Shown: in pieces, positions 8,800 to 16,906 of the stretch | Layout: each line of letters starts with the position of its first letter | Numbering within the stretch: position 1 is the first letter of the stretch | Assembly (NCBI GenBank): GCA_049421205.1 | Contig: JBMSMQ010000005.1 | Span: 1-56,617, forward strand | Direction: 5' to 3' | Origin: JAFMIT01 sp049421205 | GTDB taxonomy: Bacteria > Actinomycetota > Actinomycetes > S36-B12 > UBA5976 | Length of the DNA stretch: 56,617 nt | The notes under the pieces: generated by a model | Seen by the model: the letters and a program-made list of their open reading frames with translations, nothing else | Databases searched by the model: none | What the model was told of the DNA's origin: nothing | Program-made: the position numbers and the translations under genes

Positions 8800-8913
8800 T
8801 TACCCTTGTCGTTGTTTGTGACGTGGGTTTTCACAAATCACCATGACTTTTCCGTGACGACGAATGACCTTGCACTTGTCGCACATCGGTTTCACGCTCG
8901 GTTGTACTTTCAT
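8800..8913 (-). CDS. rpmJ: Large ribosomal subunit protein bL36 (zinc form)
   Basis: This small basic protein helps organise 23S rRNA. The 37-codon frame reads MKVQPSVKPMCDKCKVIRRH onward and ends RHKQRQG. Three cysteines (CDKC and ICEN) and the His of PRHK form the zinc ribbon of the C+ paralogue. It lies 42 bases below infA and 157 bases above rpsM, the standard infA-rpmJ-rpsM order. Confidence 0.96.
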   Translation of the reverse strand: MKVQPSVKPMCDKCKVIRRHGKVMVICENPRHKQRQG

Positions 8914-8955
8914 GGCAATTCCTTTTGTTGTTTCAATCTTGCGATTGAGTGCTAC

Positions 8956-9177
8956 TTATTTGTAGCGGTAGACAATCCGTCCGCGAGTCAAGTCGTATGG
9001 AGATAACTCCACCACTACTCGATCCGTTGGCATAATGCGAATGTAGTTCTGTCGCATCTTGCCACTGATGTGTGCAAGGACTAAATGTCCGTTGTCAAGT
9101 TCAACGCGAAACATTGCGTTAGGCAATGCTTCAGTGATTGTGCCTTCAAGTTCGATGGCACCATCTTTTTTCGCCAA
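8956..9177 (-). CDS. infA: Translation initiation factor IF-1
   Basis: IF-1 occupies the 30S A site during initiation. The 73-residue OB-fold protein reads MAKKDGAIELEGTITEALPN onward and ends RGRIVYRYK, the typical form. The only start giving this N-terminus is TTG, preceded by a strong GAGGAG ribosome-binding site five bases away. Upstream is a divergent plus-strand gene, so infA is probably the first gene of its transcript rather than cotranscribed with map. A candidate promoter is TTGGGC, 17 bases, TACACT around 9273-9301; this is weak. Confidence 0.96.
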   Translation of the reverse strand: MAKKDGAIELEGTITEALPNAMFRVELDNGHLVLAHISGKMRQNYIRIMPTDRVVVELSPYDLTRGRIVYRYK

Positions 9178-9359
9178 ACTGGCTCCTCATCAGATGAATT
9201 GTGGCGACAAGTTCCTACCTTGCCGAACCTTGGGGAAGGCACAACAAAAGGCACGGCACAAGCACGCCAAGGGGAAAGTGTACGAACCTCGCCCGCTTTG
9301 CCCAAATCGAGGCAAAATCGGACAAAAGGCACGATGTCACCCAAGGTGAGTACTTTCTG
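9178..9359. other. Divergent intergenic region, infA and metalloprotease
   Basis: These 182 bases lie between the two divergent starts and must carry promoters for both directions. A 12-base direct repeat, ACAAAAGGCACG, occurs at 9244-9255 and 9322-9333. It could be a binding site or chance. No tRNA, small RNA or attachment site was recognised. Confidence 0.45.
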
Positions 9360-10400
9360 ATGAGAGAAACGGGGCAAATGAGCACATCACGACAGTCAAA
9401 CCAAGTGAGCACCGTATGGTGGATTCTGTCGTGTATTGCGGCCTTAGTCTGGCTTCTCTCTCGGTGCGAACCAGCCGAAACTATCAAATTCAGTTCTAAC
9501 TCCACGCTAAAGACGGGTCCGGTGGCCGAGGCTGCACTCTCCGAGGTCAGGGATTTTTACCCCGACACTAACGTTTACGATCAAGATCAATATCGCACGT
9601 TTTACGATCCAGCCATTCCGCAAGAAGTTCGAGATATATTTGAGGAAAATCATCAGACTTTTTTTAAACGAGTTGAGTTTGAAATTCGACGTCCTCTTAT
9701 AAATATTATTTACACTGACTCCAAAGACTGGGCTCTACAACAAATAAAAACAATGTATGGTGCAAATTCATCGGGGACATACAACGCAAGTCTCGAATTT
9801 CAGGATGGAGCCTTCTTTGATCAAAAATCGTGCTCCAGTAAAGATGCTATCGGTATCTTTTTAGACTACTGGGACATACCACTGATTGTTGTTTCTGTTG
9901 AGTGCGGTTGGAGCGATGGAACAAGTCAAAAATATCAGAAAGGCTTTAGCACTACAGTTATTCATGAATTGGCACATTTTTTACAATCCAATTGGGACTC
10001 TTACGAGCAAAACAGTTGTCGACTTCCTTTATGGTTTTCAGAGGGGCAAGCAAGTTTCATAGCAAGCAGCATGTCAAAGAAGAACGGTTCATATATTTTT
10101 CAGGCAGCTCGAAACACATACATTAGCTACGACTTAAATGGAAGATTACAAGACAACGAATTTGAGTCAAGCGATGTCGGAGAATATTCTGATGGTGCAC
10201 TTGCAATTGAATATTTGGTAGGAACTTATGGCTGGCAAAGCGTACGAGATGTGGAAAACGCACTTGCAAAAATGAGTCCTTCACTTTGTTCAAAAGTTGA
10301 TGCTATTTCTTACTTCAATAGAGCCTTTTTACAGACATACGGAATGAATCTAGAAAAGTTCTATGAGGTATATCGAAAATACGCTCTTTCTTTACGATAA
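9360..10400 (+). CDS. Membrane-anchored putative zinc metalloprotease
   Basis: The product has 346 residues from the ATG at 9360, which follows AAGGTGAG at nine bases; an ATG at 9378 is also possible. A single hydrophobic segment (about 18-34) after a short polar N-terminus implies a signal anchor with the rest outside the cell. The sequence IHELAHFLQ places the zinc motif H202-E203-xx-H206, and LWFSEGQAS supplies a likely third ligand, E228. HExxH with a downstream E in a sEG context is typical of gluzincin, peptidase MA-like domains. Several Cys residues may form disulfides. Substrate unknown. It lies on the strand opposite to the ribosomal genes and its end overlaps map by nine bases. The family call rests on motifs only. 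Confidence 0.7.
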   Translation: MRETGQMSTSRQSNQVSTVWWILSCIAALVWLLSRCEPAETIKFSSNSTLKTGPVAEAALSEVRDFYPDTNVYDQDQYRTFYDPAIPQEVRDIFEENHQTFFKRVEFEIRRPLINIIYTDSKDWALQQIKTMYGANSSGTYNASLEFQDGAFFDQKSCSSKDAIGIFLDYWDIPLIVVSVECGWSDGTSQKYQKGFSTTVIHELAHFLQSNWDSYEQNSCRLPLWFSEGQASFIASSMSKKNGSYIFQAARNTYISYDLNGRLQDNEFESSDVGEYSDGALAIEYLVGTYGWQSVRDVENALAKMSPSLCSKVDAISYFNRAFLQTYGMNLEKFYEVYRKYALSLR

Positions 10401-11180
10401 AACTTCACCCTGTCGAAGTGTCAGAACCTTCGGGCCATCAGAAGTGATGGCGACGGTGTGCTCCCAATGGGAAGCAATGGAGTCGTCGATCGTGACGACT
10501 GTCCAATTGTCGGAAAGGGTTTTAGTGAGGTGGGTGCCTGCGGTCACCATCGGCTCTATCGCGATAGCCATCCCAACATCGAGTCGCATACCCTCACCTG
10601 GTTCACCGTAATTCGGAACGAACGGTTCCATATGCATTTCAGTTCCAATTCCATGACCGGAATAATCCTCAATAAGCCCCCAACGATTATCAGCCTCAAT
10701 GACCGACTGAATCGCGTGACCCACATCGCCCAACGTGTTCCCTGCAACTGAGGCATTGATTCCCGCCCACATCGCGCGATTGGTAACTCGGCTGAGAGCT
10801 TTTGCTTCTTCACTCACCTCACCTAACAAGAGAGTGAGTGCACTATCGCCATGCCAGCCATCGACGATCGCACCGAAATCAACAGAGAGAATGTCTCCGG
10901 ATTGAAGTGCGTAGTCAGAAGGAATTCCATGAACCACTTGTTGATTCACTGACGTGCAAACAACTGCAGGATATCCGTGATACCCCAAAAATGATGAGGT
11001 CGCTCCGTGCTTTTTGAGTTCCTCACGAGCAAGTGCATCTATTTCTAGAAGTGTTGTTCCAATTGAAGTTGTTTTTTCAATCAACGACAATGTTTCTGCT
11101 ACAACTTTTCCGGCTCGCGCCATAATCTCAAATTGTTCAGGTGTTTTTAATTGAATATTTGGTTTACGGTTGAAAATCAT
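10392..11180 (-). CDS. map: Methionine aminopeptidase, type I
   Basis: Removes the initiator Met from nascent proteins. At 262 residues, the pita-bread-fold ligands are visible: the Asp pair in SVDFGAIVDGWHGDSALT, the His in GHGIGTEMHMEP, Glu in AIAIEPMV and Glu in WEHTVAIT. It follows adk with a one-base TAATG overlap, the usual secY-adk-map order. Its stop overlaps convergently with the metalloprotease gene. Confidence 0.97.
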   Translation of the reverse strand: MIFNRKPNIQLKTPEQFEIMARAGKVVAETLSLIEKTTSIGTTLLEIDALAREELKKHGATSSFLGYHGYPAVVCTSVNQQVVHGIPSDYALQSGDILSVDFGAIVDGWHGDSALTLLLGEVSEEAKALSRVTNRAMWAGINASVAGNTLGDVGHAIQSVIEADNRWGLIEDYSGHGIGTEMHMEPFVPNYGEPGEGMRLDVGMAIAIEPMVTAGTHLTKTLSDNWTVVTIDDSIASHWEHTVAITSDGPKVLTLRQGEVLS

Positions 11181-11746
11181 TATTTCACTGCTAATGCAGA
11201 GAGGATGCGATTGGTGATTTCATCAATATCACCAAGTCCATCTACTTGTTTTAAAATCTCACGATTTTCATAGATTGCAGTGAGTGGTTCAGTTTGCTCT
11301 GCATACACCTCGAGACGTCTTCGAATTACATCTTCTGTGTCATCGATTCGGCCTTGATCGAGTGCTCGTTTTGCAAGTCTCTTCACAACTTCATTTGTAT
11401 CAGCAGTTAACTCAATCACGACATCAACTTTGACATCATCAACACTCAACATCGTATCGAGCTCAGTTATTTGATCAACAGTTCGAGGATATCCATCGAG
11501 AATGAAACCATTCTTCGCATCATCTTGTTCTAATCGATCTCGAACCATGTCATTGGTAATAGTGTCTGGAACATATTCGCCTGCATCCATGAAGCGCTTT
11601 GCAGCAATTCCAAGTTCAGTCAATGCTAAAACATTTGCTCTGAAGATATCCCCAGTTGAAATATGAGGAATGGAAAGTTCTTTTGCAATGATTGCGGCTT
11701 GAGTGCCCTTACCTGCACCAGGCGGCCCCATAAAAACAATGCGCAT
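11180..11746 (-). CDS. adk: Adenylate kinase
   Basis: Interconverts ATP + AMP and 2 ADP. The P-loop GPPGAGKGTQA is at residues 7-17, and the AMP-binding segment STGDIFRANV, DGYPRT and the short LID (KRALDQGRIDDTEDVIRRR) are visible. With 188 residues it is the short-LID form without the zinc-binding insertion, usual for Actinobacteria. Five bases separate it from secY. Confidence 0.97.
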   Translation of the reverse strand: MRIVFMGPPGAGKGTQAAIIAKELSIPHISTGDIFRANVLALTELGIAAKRFMDAGEYVPDTITNDMVRDRLEQDDAKNGFILDGYPRTVDQITELDTMLSVDDVKVDVVIELTADTNEVVKRLAKRALDQGRIDDTEDVIRRRLEVYAEQTEPLTAIYENREILKQVDGLGDIDEITNRILSALAVK

Positions 11747-11751
11747 TGAAC

Positions 11752-13053
11752 TTACCGGAGGAAGCCCTCGTATGAGCGCTGTTGAAGTTGGGATTCAATC
11801 TGCTTCACAGTATCCAGACCAACACCCACCATAATCAAGAGTGAAGTTCCACCGAAAAGGAATGATTGACCAAGACCAAGACCACCAAATGCAACGAATG
11901 GAATGATTGCAATAATTCCAAGATAGAGAGAGCCTGGGAATGTCAATCGATTGCTGACAAATGCTAGATAGTCAGCAGTTGGTTTACCAGCGCGAATACC
12001 AGGGATAAATCCACCATACTTTCGGATATCTTCAGCAGTTTGCTGAGGATTAAATGTGATTGACACATAGAAGTATGCGAAGAACACAATCAAGAAGAAA
12101 TACATCATGAGGTAGGGTGTTTCAGTTCCAGCACCAAGATTCTGTGAGATCCAAAGTGCCCATCCAGAAGTGGTGTTGCCAGACAAACTCACAATAAGTG
12201 ATGGCACATACAACAAGCTTGATGCGAAGATAACTGGGATAACACCAGCCATATTTACCTTCATCGGAATATACGTTGATGTTCCACCGTAAGTGCGACG
12301 CCCTACTACACGCTTGGCATACTGCACAGGAATTCGTCGTTGTGCTTGCTCAACAAGTACGACACCAGCGATTGTGCCGATACCAACGAGCAACACACCT
12401 CCAAGAATGAGATTGCCATTCACTTGGTAAATGTTGACGAGCTGTCCTGGGAAAGTTGCAATAATGGAAGTGAAGATCATGATTGACATACCGTTACCAA
12501 CACCTTTGTCGGTAACAAGTTCACCAAACCACATAATCATTGACGTTCCTGCAGTCAATGTAATAATCATAACCACAAAGAGGAAAATGTCATCAGAAGG
12601 AATGAGATCAAGCGAGCAACCTGGAATCAATCGACCAGGTTCACGCGCTAATGTCAAAATTGACGTTGACTGCAAGATTGCAAGACCAATGGTGAGGTAG
12701 CGTGTGTACTGCGTGACTTTTGCCTGACCCGATTGACCTTCTTGCTTCAATGCCTCCAGTCGAGGAATAACCACGCTCATCAATTGCATAATGATGCTTG
12801 CAGTGATGTACGGCATGATGCCAAGAGCGAAAATGCTCAGCTGTAGTAAAGCGCCACCACTGAACAAGTTGATAAGACCAAAGATTGGATTCTCTTGCGT
12901 GACTGTCAAACACTGCTGAACATTCGCATAACTCACACCAGGAGTTGGAATAACTGATCCAAGACGGAAAATACTGATGATTCCAAGCGTAAATAAGATT
13001 TTTCTACGCAAATCCGGGGTTCGGAATGCGGAGATAAACGCACTAAGTTGCAT
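11752..13053 (-). CDS. secY: Preprotein translocase subunit SecY
   Basis: SecY is the channel-forming core of the Sec translocon. At 433 residues it has about ten predicted membrane spans. Signatures include LGIMPYITASIIMQL near 75-90, the GVISVIFASS-type motif (here GVIPVIFASSLLYVP) and the cytosolic KYGGFIPGIRAGKPT loop that meets SecA and the ribosome. It lies in the spc block, 23 bases below rplO. The partner gene secE is at 38504. Confidence 0.98.
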   Translation of the reverse strand: MQLSAFISAFRTPDLRRKILFTLGIISIFRLGSVIPTPGVSYANVQQCLTVTQENPIFGLINLFSGGALLQLSIFALGIMPYITASIIMQLMSVVIPRLEALKQEGQSGQAKVTQYTRYLTIGLAILQSTSILTLAREPGRLIPGCSLDLIPSDDIFLFVVMIITLTAGTSMIMWFGELVTDKGVGNGMSIMIFTSIIATFPGQLVNIYQVNGNLILGGVLLVGIGTIAGVVLVEQAQRRIPVQYAKRVVGRRTYGGTSTYIPMKVNMAGVIPVIFASSLLYVPSLIVSLSGNTTSGWALWISQNLGAGTETPYLMMYFFLIVFFAYFYVSITFNPQQTAEDIRKYGGFIPGIRAGKPTADYLAFVSNRLTFPGSLYLGIIAIIPFVAFGGLGLGQSFLFGGTSLLIMVGVGLDTVKQIESQLQQRSYEGFLR

Positions 13054-13076
13054 CAGTCAATCCGATCTCTTCTCGG

Positions 13077-13517
13077 TCAGACCTGAATGGTCTTACCGCC
13101 AGCTGCTTCAATCTTCTCGCGAGCGGAATCTGAAAAAGCATTCGCCTGCACACTCACCTTGATGGTGATGTCGCCCTGACCTAATACTTTCACAGGTTGG
13201 TTCTTTCGAACTGCACCTGCACGCACTAAATCAACAATTCCAACCTCTCCGCCCTCTGGGAAGAGTTTTGCAATCTGTGACACATTGATTACCTGAAATT
13301 CCACACGATTTGGATTCTTGAAGCCCTTTAACTTTGGAAGGCGCATATGCATAGGCATCTGACCACCCTCGAAGCGAGCAGGAACTTGGTAACGTGCTTT
13401 TGTACCCTTGGTACCACGACCAGCAGTTTTACCCTTGGATGCTTCACCACGACCAACACGTGTTGGTTTGGTTTTAGATCCTGGGGCTGGACGCAGGTGA
13501 TGAACTTTGAGCGCCAT
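13077..13517 (-). CDS. rplO: Large ribosomal subunit protein uL15
   Basis: uL15 is a late-assembly 50S protein. At 146 residues it has the Gly/Arg/Lys-rich N-terminal extension (VGRGEASKGKTAGRGTKG) that threads through 23S rRNA and the GGQMPMHMRLPKLKGFKN motif, followed by a globular C-terminal domain. Its ATG shares one base with the rpmD stop, suggesting translational coupling. Confidence 0.97.
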   Translation of the reverse strand: MALKVHHLRPAPGSKTKPTRVGRGEASKGKTAGRGTKGTKARYQVPARFEGGQMPMHMRLPKLKGFKNPNRVEFQVINVSQIAKLFPEGGEVGIVDLVRAGAVRKNQPVKVLGQGDITIKVSVQANAFSDSAREKIEAAGGKTIQV

Positions 13518-13699
13518 TATTTGACCTCCTCAACCTTAATCAGATGAATAACAGAACGGACCATACCTCTGATTTCAGGTTTGTCTTCCTTGATGACAGT
13601 GTCACCGATTCTCTTTAAACCAAGCGAACGAACCGTTTCACGAGCCGCAGGTTTTTCACCAATCGTGGACTTCACTTGAGTAACTTTGAGTTTGCTCAT
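13517..13699 (-). CDS. rpmD: Large ribosomal subunit protein uL30
   Basis: A 60-residue 50S protein that reads MSKLKVTQVKSTIGEKPAAR and contains SLGLKRIGDTV. This is the canonical short bacterial form. It overlaps rpsE by four bases (ATGA) and rplO by one. Confidence 0.96.
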   Translation of the reverse strand: MSKLKVTQVKSTIGEKPAARETVRSLGLKRIGDTVIKEDKPEIRGMVRSVIHLIKVEEVK

Positions 13700-14298
13700 G
13701 CTTTTTCACCAGCCTGTGCTCTAAGGATTCGTGCAGGTGCAACATCTTCGAGGGCTTTACCTCGGCGAACTGCGACTTGCTCTGGTCGTTCCAATTGCTT
13801 CAGCGCTGCAACGGTTGCATGCACGATGTTCAATGCATTGGATGAACCAAGTGACTTAGTGAGAACATCGTGAATTCCAGCACATTCCAAGACAGCACGA
13901 ACTGGACCACCAGCGATCACACCAGTTCCAGCAGATGCGGGTCGAAGTAAGACAACTCCTGCTGCATCTTCACCTTGTACTGGGTGAGGAATTGTTCCTT
14001 GAAGACGTGGAACATCGAAGAAATTCTTTTTTGCTTCTTCGACCGCTTTTGCAATTGCTTGCGGAACTTCTTTTGCTTTTCCGTAACCAACGCCTACCTT
14101 GCCATCACCATCGCCAACTACAACAAGAGCTGTGAAGGAGAAACGTCGTCCACCTTTTACAACTTTCGCTACACGGTTCACGACAACCACGCGTTCCATG
14201 AAATTGCTTTTCTCTACAGCACCGCCGCGTTCTTCACGACGGTTTTTGCGATCGCGACCTTCGCCACGACCCTTTTGTGCTACTTCAGCAGTAGACAT
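13696..14298 (-). CDS. rpsE: Small ribosomal subunit protein uS5
   Basis: uS5 affects decoding fidelity and lines the mRNA entry channel. At 200 residues it has an Arg/Glu-rich N-terminal extension of about 30 residues, then the dsRNA-binding-like domain with MERVVVVNRVAKVVKGGRRF and GDGDGKVGVGYGKAKEVPQA. The KVVKGGRRFSF loop is where spectinomycin-resistance changes occur in other species, and it looks wild type. Twenty-one bases separate it from rplR. Confidence 0.97.
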   Translation of the reverse strand: MSTAEVAQKGRGEGRDRKNRREERGGAVEKSNFMERVVVVNRVAKVVKGGRRFSFTALVVVGDGDGKVGVGYGKAKEVPQAIAKAVEEAKKNFFDVPRLQGTIPHPVQGEDAAGVVLLRPASAGTGVIAGGPVRAVLECAGIHDVLTKSLGSSNALNIVHATVAALKQLERPEQVAVRRGKALEDVAPARILRAQAGEKA

Positions 14299-14319
14299 CC
14301 GTTTTCCTTTCCGTCGTTT

Positions 14320-14700
14320 CTAGAACTCGAGGCCACCCTCGCGGGCGCCTTCTGCTAGGGCCGCAATGCGGCCGGTGTATTTCGAGCCACCGCGATCAAA
14401 AACAACTGCAGATATACCTGCTGCTTTTGCTCGCTCTGCTACTAAGTTTCCAACTTTTCTGGACTTAGCAGTTTTATCTTCATTGAGTTTACGAATATCC
14501 GCTTCCATGGTTGAAGCTGATGCCAACGTGACGCCTTTGGTGTCATCAACAACTTGCACGAAGACGTGTCGCGTTGAACGAGTCACCACAAGACGCGGAC
14601 GAAGTGCTGTGCCACTAATCTTTTTACGGATACGAATAGATCGACGACGACGAGAGACAGCTTTTGCTGCTCGACGCTTACCCCAGGTAGTGAGAGCCAT
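14320..14700 (-). CDS. rplR: Large ribosomal subunit protein uL18
   Basis: uL18 binds 5S rRNA with uL5 in the central protuberance. The 126 residues show RRRSIRIRKKISGTALRPRL, FVQVVDDTKGVTLASASTME and the ending YTGRIAALAEGAREGGLEF, all typical. It shares one base with rplF. Confidence 0.97.
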   Translation of the reverse strand: MALTTWGKRRAAKAVSRRRRSIRIRKKISGTALRPRLVVTRSTRHVFVQVVDDTKGVTLASASTMEADIRKLNEDKTAKSRKVGNLVAERAKAAGISAVVFDRGGSKYTGRIAALAEGAREGGLEF

Positions 14701-15242
14701 TACTTCTTACCTGCCTTACCTGCTTTGCGACGAATTCTTTCGCCTTCATACTTAACACCCTTTGCTTTGTAAGGGTCGGTCTTTCGTAATTTACGAATTT
14801 TCGCTGCAGTTTCACCAACTAATTGCTTATCGATACCAGCAACAGCAAACTTTGTTGGGCTTTCAACTGAGAATGTAATTCCACTTGGCGCTTTCACAAG
14901 TACGGGGTGTGAAAAGCCAAGTGAGAATTCAAGATCTGAACCTTTCAATGCAACTCGGTAACCTGTACCTGAAAGTTCCATTTTCTTTTCATATCCTTCA
15001 GTGACACCAAGAATCATGTTGTTCACTAAGGTACGAGAAAGTCCATGAACTGACTTACTCAAACGCTCATCGTTCACTCGTGCGACAGAAAGAGTTCCAT
15101 CATCATTCTTTGCGATGGTGACTGCTTCATGTAGCACTAAACTCAATTGTCCTTTAGGGCCCTTCACACTGACCTCAGAGCCATTGATTGTTACATCAAC
15201 ACCACTTGGAACTGTGATAATCATTCTTCCGATACGTGACAT
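14700..15242 (-). CDS. rplF: Large ribosomal subunit protein uL6
   Basis: uL6 sits near the factor-binding region at the base of the stalk. The 180 residues form two homologous domains: MSRIGRMIITVPSGVDVTI opens the first, and the second ends with the conserved RKTDPYKAKGVKYEGERI. It is nine bases below rpsH. Confidence 0.97.
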   Translation of the reverse strand: MSRIGRMIITVPSGVDVTINGSEVSVKGPKGQLSLVLHEAVTIAKNDDGTLSVARVNDERLSKSVHGLSRTLVNNMILGVTEGYEKKMELSGTGYRVALKGSDLEFSLGFSHPVLVKAPSGITFSVESPTKFAVAGIDKQLVGETAAKIRKLRKTDPYKAKGVKYEGERIRRKAGKAGKK

Positions 15243-15251
15243 AGCGACTCC

Positions 15252-15650
15252 CTACCAAACGTAAGCGACAACTTCGCCGCCTACGCCTTTCTTTGCCGCC
15301 TGCTTGTCAGTTAACAAACCGGTTGAGGTTGAAATAATCGCGATACCAAGTCCACCGAGTACTCGAGGTAATGCTGTGCTCTTGGCATAGACGCGTAGCC
15401 CTGGCTTACTTACTCGACGTACGCCAGCAATTGAACGCTCACGACTTGGGCCATATTTCAGTTGCAAGACGAGAGTCTTACCAACGAGCGCATCTTTTAC
15501 TTCGAAGTCAGCGATGTAACCCTCAGCCTTGAGGATTTCAGCGATACCAACTTTGATTTTTGAATGTGGCATCGCGACATCAGCTTTATAGGCTGAGTTC
15601 GCATTGCGAAGACGCGTTAGCATGTCCGCTATTGGATCTGTCATTGTCAT
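15252..15650 (-). CDS. rpsH: Small ribosomal subunit protein uS8
   Basis: uS8 binds the 16S central domain and represses spc translation in E. coli through L5 mRNA. The 132 residues start MTMTDPIADMLTRLRNAN and contain GLRVYAKSTALPRVLGGLG and GIAIISTSTGLLTDKQA. The ATG at 15650 is preferred over a second ATG two codons in because actinobacterial S8 usually begins MTMTD. No S8 site was identified here. Confidence 0.97.
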   Translation of the reverse strand: MTMTDPIADMLTRLRNANSAYKADVAMPHSKIKVGIAEILKAEGYIADFEVKDALVGKTLVLQLKYGPSRERSIAGVRRVSKPGLRVYAKSTALPRVLGGLGIAIISTSTGLLTDKQAAKKGVGGEVVAYVW

Positions 15651-15706
15651 ATGGGCTTTGCCCTTCCTCGTTATGGTTTCCGCTCGGGACCTTTAACGTC
15701 GTTGAT

Positions 15707-15892
15707 TTACCAGCTGCTCTTTGTGACGCCGGGTAGTTCGCCGCGGTGTGCCATTTGACGGAGGCACAAGCGGCATAAGCCGAATTTGCGATACACGGAG
15801 TGTGGACGACCACATCGGTTGCATCGTGTGTAGCCGCGCACCTTGAACTTTGGTTTCGCTGCTGCTTTGAGCTTCAATGATGTTTTTGCCAT
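15707..15892 (-). CDS. rpsN: Small ribosomal subunit protein uS14 (zinc form)
   Basis: A short 61-residue S14 carrying the CNRCG and CRLCL zinc knuckles. It is the C+ type, as in Bacillus and mycobacterial primary S14, rather than the 101-residue zinc-free form. It ends AHRGELPGVTKSSW as expected. It sits one base below rplE and 56 bases above rpsH. Confidence 0.97.
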   Translation of the reverse strand: MAKTSLKLKAAAKPKFKVRGYTRCNRCGRPHSVYRKFGLCRLCLRQMAHRGELPGVTKSSW

Positions 15893-15893
15893 C

Positions 15894-16451
15894 TTAGTTC
15901 TCCTTGAAAGGGAATCCGAGTTGCTTCAGCAACGCAAATCCCTCTTGGTTGTTAGTTGCAGTTGTAACAATGGTGATGTCCATACCGCGAGGTCGATCAA
16001 TGCTGTCTTGTGGAATTTCCATAAAAACAGATTGTTCAGTAAGACCAAATGTGTAGTTACCGTTACCATCAAACTGTTTACCGTTTAATCCACGGAAGTC
16101 ACGGATACGAGGAAGAGCAACTGTGGTGAGACGATCAAGAAACTCCCACATACGAGCACCACGCAATGTCACGTGTGCACCGATTGGCATACCTTCACGC
16201 AATTTGAATTGTGCAATTGAAACTTTTGCCTTTGAAACAGCAGGTCGCTGACCTGTGATGAGCGTGAGATCACGAAGTGCGCCTTCGATAAGTTTCGAAT
16301 CTTTCGCGGCTTCGCCAACACCCATATTGACAACTACCTTGGTGACACGAGGAACTTGCATGACATTTTTGAAGTTGAATTCCTTCATCAATGATGGTGC
16401 AATCTCAGCCTTATAGCGCACTTTTAATCGTGGCTCAGTTGCTACTGACAT
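15894..16451 (-). CDS. rplE: Large ribosomal subunit protein uL5
   Basis: uL5 binds 5S rRNA and contacts P-site tRNA in the central protuberance. The 185 residues include NVMQVPRVTKVVVNMGVGEA, LRDLTLITGQRPAVSKAK, the LREGMPIGAHVTLRG loop and FMEIPQDSIDRPRGMDITI. It shares one base with rplX. Confidence 0.97.
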   Translation of the reverse strand: MSVATEPRLKVRYKAEIAPSLMKEFNFKNVMQVPRVTKVVVNMGVGEAAKDSKLIEGALRDLTLITGQRPAVSKAKVSIAQFKLREGMPIGAHVTLRGARMWEFLDRLTTVALPRIRDFRGLNGKQFDGNGNYTFGLTEQSVFMEIPQDSIDRPRGMDITIVTTATNNQEGFALLKQLGFPFKEN

Positions 16452-16906
16452 TACTTCTCCTCAGCCTTCTTGGTGGTCTTCTTCACAGCTTTCTTCACAG
16501 CTTTCTTCACAGCTTTCTTCGCAGCCTTCTTTGGCTTCTCAGAATCTTCTTCAGCTTTCTTCGCTGGAGCTTTCTTCGCTGTCTTCTTGGGTTTCTCTGC
16601 TACCTCAGTTACTTCATCCGCTACTTCTTCAGATGCTTCGGCAGCTTTCTTCGCTTTTGCCTTTGTAGATTTCTCTTCCTTCGACACCTTCACATTGCTG
16701 ATATGAATCGGGGCTTCAACAGTCAAGATGCCACCAACTGTTGCACCACGTGCTCCTTGGCTCACTCTGGTGTGACGCTTTACTCGATTCACACCTTCAA
16801 CCAAAACTCGATTCTTTTCCACATCAACGGAAAGCACAGTGCCACGAACACCTTTGTCTTTACCCGCGATGACCAGCACAGTGTCGCCCTTTTTTACGTG
16901 CGCCAC
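16451..16906 (-). CDS. rplX: Large ribosomal subunit protein uL24 with Lys/Ala tail
   Basis: uL24 initiates 50S assembly near the exit tunnel. Residues 1-80 are the KOW-type core (VKKGDTVLVIAGKDKGVRG, then VEGVNRVKRHTR). Residues 81-151 are an unusual Lys/Ala/Glu-rich tail with the repeated block KKAVKKAVKKAVKKTTKK, encoded by tandem 12-base repeats at 16481-16516. Typical bacterial L24 has 102-110 residues. The start is GTG with an ideal GGAGGTGA site overlapping the end of rplN. Confidence 0.96.
   Translation of the reverse strand: MAHVKKGDTVLVIAGKDKGVRGTVLSVDVEKNRVLVEGVNRVKRHTRVSQGARGATVGGILTVEAPIHISNVKVSKEEKSTKAKAKKAAEASEEVADEVTEVAEKPKKTAKKAPAKKAEEDSEKPKKAAKKAVKKAVKKAVKKTTKKAEEK
16481..16528. 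repeat. 12-base tandem repeat inside rplX
   Basis: Three perfect consecutive copies of CTTCACAGCTTT (16481-16516) are followed by one imperfect copy (CTTCGCAGCCTT). In frame they encode the KKAV repeats of the L24 tail. Such repeats can change copy number by slippage in steps of four residues without a frameshift. Confidence 0.9.

Noticed and set aside
9081..9377. Minus-strand open frame of 98 codons upstream of infA
   Set aside because: Overlaps infA in another frame and the divergent promoter region; no recognisable sequence.
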